This document shows positions 61,298 through 64,000 of a DNA stretch of 64,000 bases, in pieces. Source of the stretch: Acidobacteriaceae bacterium. GTDB lineage: Bacteria > Acidobacteriota > Terriglobia > Terriglobales > Acidobacteriaceae. The notes under the pieces are model-generated. The model was not told where the DNA came from. It did not search any database and saw only the letters and a list, made by a program, of their open reading frames with translations. How positions within the stretch are numbered: the first letter of the stretch is position 1; every line of letters starts with the position of its first letter. The position numbers and the translations under genes were made by a program. The stretch covers positions 558,001 to 622,000 of the forward strand of contig DASZBM010000010.1 in the NCBI GenBank assembly GCA_035944135.1, written 5' to 3'.

Positions 61298-62071
61298 ATG
61301 CTTGAACTCAAGGATGTATCGAAGACCTACCGCAGCATCCCCGCTGTCGAGAATGTAAGTTTCACGCTGCGCGAGGGTGAGGTACTCGGGTACCTGGGCC
61401 CGAATGGATCCGGGAAGTCCACGACAGTGAAGATGGTGATTGGTTTGATCGAACCGACAAAGGGCAAAATCTTCTTCGAAGGACGAGACATCCGCGACAA
61501 TATCGCCGCGTATCGCGCGCAGTTGGGATATGTACCGGAGGAGGCGCAGGTCTACACGCATCTTTCCGGGCTCGAGTACCTGCAACTCGTCGGGCGGTTG
61601 CGGAGCCTGCCGGAAGCTTTGATTGAGCGAAAAGCGCGAGATCTACTCAGCCTGCTCGGATTGCGTGGCGCAGAGTTCTCTCCGATGTCGAGCTACTCGA
61701 AGGGAATGAAACAGCGAGTGTTGATTGCGGCTGCGATTCTGCACGATCCGAAGCTGATCGTGTTTGATGAACCATTGTCTGGCCTTGACGCAATCTCGGC
61801 GCGGCTCTTCAAGGACTTGCTGTTACTGCTCTCGCGAGAAGGAAAGGCGGTCTTGTACATCTCGCACGTCCTTGAGGTCGTCGAGCGCGTGTGCGATCGC
61901 GTGATCGTATTGAGCAAAGGGCGCATTGTTGCAGATGCTGCCCCGGCGGAACTTACAAAGCTGATGGAACTCTCGACCCTGGAGAGTGTGTTCGCGCAGC
62001 TTGTACAGCAGACGGAGACGGAACAAACGGCGCAGCAGGTCGTTGAGGTGATGAAGGTGCGCCATGCGTGA
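61298..62071 (+). CDS. ABC transporter ATP-binding protein
   Basis: Predicted 257-residue ATPase. Walker A GPNGSGKST near 38-46, Q-loop near LGYVPEEAQVYTHL, signature YSKGMKQRVLIAAAIL near 134-149, Walker B LIVFDEPLSGLD near 154-165, and the H-loop in VLYISHVLEVVERV near 188-201. The pattern fits single-subunit exporters of the ABC-2 type (multidrug or lipid). The frame opens at 61271, but the ATG at 61298 has GGAGGGCAGGA directly upstream. It overlaps the permease gene by 8 nt. The operator region to the left is shared with padR. Confidence 0.92.
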   Translation: MLELKDVSKTYRSIPAVENVSFTLREGEVLGYLGPNGSGKSTTVKMVIGLIEPTKGKIFFEGRDIRDNIAAYRAQLGYVPEEAQVYTHLSGLEYLQLVGRLRSLPEALIERKARDLLSLLGLRGAEFSPMSSYSKGMKQRVLIAAAILHDPKLIVFDEPLSGLDAISARLFKDLLLLLSREGKAVLYISHVLEVVERVCDRVIVLSKGRIVADAAPAELTKLMELSTLESVFAQLVQQTETEQTAQQVVEVMKVRHA

Positions 62072-63725
62072 AAGAACGATGCGCGAGCTGACACTGCACT
62101 TCTTCCGTCGCCTTTTCGAGAACGATGTCGTGCAGAGTGGCGACGATATGGTCACGACTGTGGTGCGCGCATTGGCGGTAGTAGCCGCGCCGGGTTTGAT
62201 GTTCGCTTTCTGGCTGCAGAATCAGTATCCGCAGCGCACACACTGGGGGAGGATTGAGGATGAGTACTTCTTCGTGATGTTCTCGTTCGTCGCGATGGCT
62301 GGCGTCGCGATCTTTGAGTGGGAGATGCTCTTTCCCGATCATTTGGACTTCCTTGTGCTGACTCCTCTGCCTCTGCGGAGATGGCAGATGCCGGCAACGA
62401 AGGCCGCGGCCCTCGTAATGTTCCTTGGCCTCTTTCTTGGCGCAGCTAACCTGTTCGGGCTCCTGATGCTTCCCGCGCTCACGAAGACGAACATCGGAAG
62501 GCAGTTTGCGGCTCAGGCCACGGCGACGTTATCAGCGGGCATTTTCGGGGTGCTCGCTGTGATGTTGCTAGGCCGCGTGTTGGTTTCGGTCGTTCCCGCG
62601 AGGCTGTTCCGCGGCATTTCGCTCATATTTCGGATGCTCACTGTAACCACTCTCGGTTTGTTGGTGATCCACTACGCGCGATTCGGAGATTCGATGCCGG
62701 GACTACTGGCTGATGGTGGACAAAGGATGCGATGGTTTCCGACGTTCTGGTTCCTCGGTCTGTACCAGGCGATACAGTACGGAGGATCTGCGCCCGAGTT
62801 TGCCCACTCAATGGCTCACCGCGCGGATACTGCGTTAGGCGTTGTCCTGCTGGGTGTGGTGGTCGTTTATCCAGTGGCATGGGATCGCATGCGAAGATTG
62901 GCAGTTGAAGAACAAGTGAATCGAGGAGCAGGAAGCGGGCATTGGACACGTGCAGCGATCCATGCGATTGTTCGGCGCCCTGAAGAGCGCGCTGTGTTTC
63001 ACTTCATCGGAAAAACAATGACCCGGAACAGCCGGTATCACCTATATATGGCTGTTTACTTCGGGGCAGGCCTGGCGCTAGCTATCTCCTGTATCACGCA
63101 TGTCCGGACAGTTGGGGGAGTAGCGGAGCCAGGTCTGTCCGAGTTTGGGTTGCATGCCGTGATGCCGTTGCTTGTCTTTTGGGTGGTCGCGGGACTAAAG
63201 ATGGCATTCGCGTTCCCTCTGCAGCTTCACGCGAAGTGGATCTTCCGGACTACCGGCGCATCTTTGTCGAGGTGCGTCGCCGCGGCGAGCAAATGGGCTC
63301 TCGCGTGCGGACTCGCGGTCGTGATTTTAGTAGTAATCTTTCTCGCTTGTCTCCATTTGAGCGGTCGAGAACTGCTGGTGCAGACGGTGTTTGGCGTGTG
63401 CCTGTGTGCCGTATTGGTGGATGCATTTTTCTTCGCGCAGACCAGCGTGCCGTTCAGCCAGCCGCGCCATCCTGGAAGGACGAGTCTTCCGCTGGTGCTG
63501 ACGCTCTACCTCGGAATTTTGACGCCGTTCATCTTCGGAATGATTCTGCTGGAATTGAAAGTCGAGAAGAATCTGTTCCTGCTGATCGGGGTCGTTGGAT
63601 TGGTTCCTGTTGTGCACCAGCTATTACGGAAACTGCGTGACCGCGCTGTGCTCATCGAGGAGGAACGCGAGAATGCTGACGGAGAGTTCCAGCTACTTGG
63701 ACTCTGCGGCGACCTCACTGCCTGA
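62064..63725 (+). CDS. ABC transporter permease
   Basis: Predicted 553-residue integral membrane protein with about 10-12 hydrophobic helices, for example ALAVVAAPGLMFAFWL near 36-51, FSFVAMAGVAIFEWEML near 73-89, LVMFLGLFLGAANLFGLLML near 116-135, VVLLGVVVVYPVAW near 258-271, LYMAVYFGAGLALAISC near 326-342 and LVLTLYLGILTPFIFGMILLEL near 476-497. The layout suits a large exporter permease encoded as a partner of the ATPase. No substrate-specific motif is visible. Start ATG at 62064, 8 nt before the ATPase stop. Confidence 0.85.
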   Translation: MRERTMRELTLHFFRRLFENDVVQSGDDMVTTVVRALAVVAAPGLMFAFWLQNQYPQRTHWGRIEDEYFFVMFSFVAMAGVAIFEWEMLFPDHLDFLVLTPLPLRRWQMPATKAAALVMFLGLFLGAANLFGLLMLPALTKTNIGRQFAAQATATLSAGIFGVLAVMLLGRVLVSVVPARLFRGISLIFRMLTVTTLGLLVIHYARFGDSMPGLLADGGQRMRWFPTFWFLGLYQAIQYGGSAPEFAHSMAHRADTALGVVLLGVVVVYPVAWDRMRRLAVEEQVNRGAGSGHWTRAAIHAIVRRPEERAVFHFIGKTMTRNSRYHLYMAVYFGAGLALAISCITHVRTVGGVAEPGLSEFGLHAVMPLLVFWVVAGLKMAFAFPLQLHAKWIFRTTGASLSRCVAAASKWALACGLAVVILVVIFLACLHLSGRELLVQTVFGVCLCAVLVDAFFFAQTSVPFSQPRHPGRTSLPLVLTLYLGILTPFIFGMILLELKVEKNLFLLIGVVGLVPVVHQLLRKLRDRAVLIEEERENADGEFQLLGLCGDLTA

Positions 63726-63829
63726 GAGAAAGTTTGAGCGCCCAACAGAGATGCGACAAAAAGAGCAGAGAGACTGCGGTAGCATTCACCGCGACACCAT
63801 ATCAGAGAGCAGGATAGTTTGTTAGCAGG

Positions 63830-64000
63830 ATGAGAGCTCAGGGAAAGCGGTGGTTGTGCTTCTGTGTGGCTTTGGTCGGATGGGGATGCGGAACTGCGCG
63901 ATCGTTTGGGGAGACCACAACATGGAACGCTGAGTGGATCCAGGCCCCGTGGAGCACGGTGAGAGACGGGGCTGAGGCTGACGAAACAATTGCAACGGAT
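63830..64000 (+). CDS. Partial exported protein, probable GH78 alpha-L-rhamnosidase
   Basis: Only the first 57 codons are in the window and the frame is still open at the edge. A short basic start and hydrophobic run (RWLCFCVALVGWGCGTARS) look like a signal peptide. After it, TTTWNAEWIQAPWSTVRDG resembles the WxAxWIxAP start of GH78 alpha-L-rhamnosidases. Rhamnosidases fit the pectin context because rhamnogalacturonan has rhamnose. GH78 is a tentative call from a short match. AGCAGG lies a few nt before the ATG. Confidence 0.45.
   Translation, partial: MRAQGKRWLCFCVALVGWGCGTARSFGETTTWNAEWIQAPWSTVRDGAEADETIATD

Overview
The window looks like chromosomal DNA of an Acidobacteriota member, most likely family Acidobacteriaceae (class Terriglobia). 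The evidence is two very long outer-membrane receptors with an N-terminal carboxypeptidase-regulatory-like domain and a C-terminal aromatic ending, a PEP-CTERM protein, dense plant-polysaccharide enzyme loci, a membrane-anchored regulator of a type I associate with Acidobacteria, and moderately high G+C with long open frames on both strands. Genus cannot be fixed from the sequence alone. No rRNA, tRNA, CRISPR array, transposase, integrase or phage gene was found. Genes are tightly packed, with many ATGA/TGATG overlaps.

Layout: 1-4.1 kb, minus strand: 6-phosphogluconate dehydrogenase and a secreted alpha/beta hydrolase, then an outer-membrane barrel protein with a DUF2141 protein. 4.2-12.4 kb: fatty-acid beta-oxidation, with an acyl-CoA ligase divergent from a TetR regulator, followed by a fadN-fadA-fadE operon. 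A similar 14-bp dyad lies upstream of the ligase and of fadN. 12.4-18.8 kb: non-phosphorylative L-fucose oxidation (L-fucose dehydrogenase, 2-keto-3-deoxy-L-fuconate dehydrogenase, L-fuconate dehydratase, FAH-family hydrolase), an IclR regulator and a Tat-exported alpha-L-fucosidase. Both divergent promoter regions carry TTCA-N5-TGAA. 19-33.4 kb: a TonB-dependent receptor-like protein and a pectin locus: kdgF, an unassigned 1,330-residue secreted protein with a LamG domain, a carboxylesterase, GH28 polygalacturonase, CE8 pectin methylesterase and PL10 pectate lyase. 33.4-37 kb: nadA-nadB-nadC with overlapping stops and starts.

37.2-44.1 kb: a GH43 enzyme, a second receptor and a membrane-anchored putative regulator, with intergenic repeats around them. 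44.2-52.3 kb: an OmpR-type response regulator and histidine kinase, convergent with (and overlapping by 101 nt) a TolC/adaptor/RND efflux operon. A PmrA/QseB-like box, CTTAAG-N5-CTTAAT, lies at the efflux promoter. 52.4-56.3 kb: a YncE-like beta-propeller, a membrane SpoIIE-type phosphatase and a PEP-CTERM protein. 56.6-59.9 kb: a partner-switching cluster with a SpoIIE phosphatase, two RsbW-like kinases and three STAS proteins. 60.1-64 kb: a PadR regulator with a zinc-ribbon membrane protein, divergent from an ABC ATPase/permease pair around a long dyad, and the start of a probable GH78 rhamnosidase that runs off the end.

Taken together the window describes a soil saprophyte that breaks down fucosylated glycans, pectin and hemicellulose outside the cell, takes up the products and oxidises sugar acids and fatty acids. 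The least explained elements are the giant LamG protein, the paired intergenic repeat, the partner-switching cluster without an adjacent sigma factor, and the 452-codon anchored regulator.
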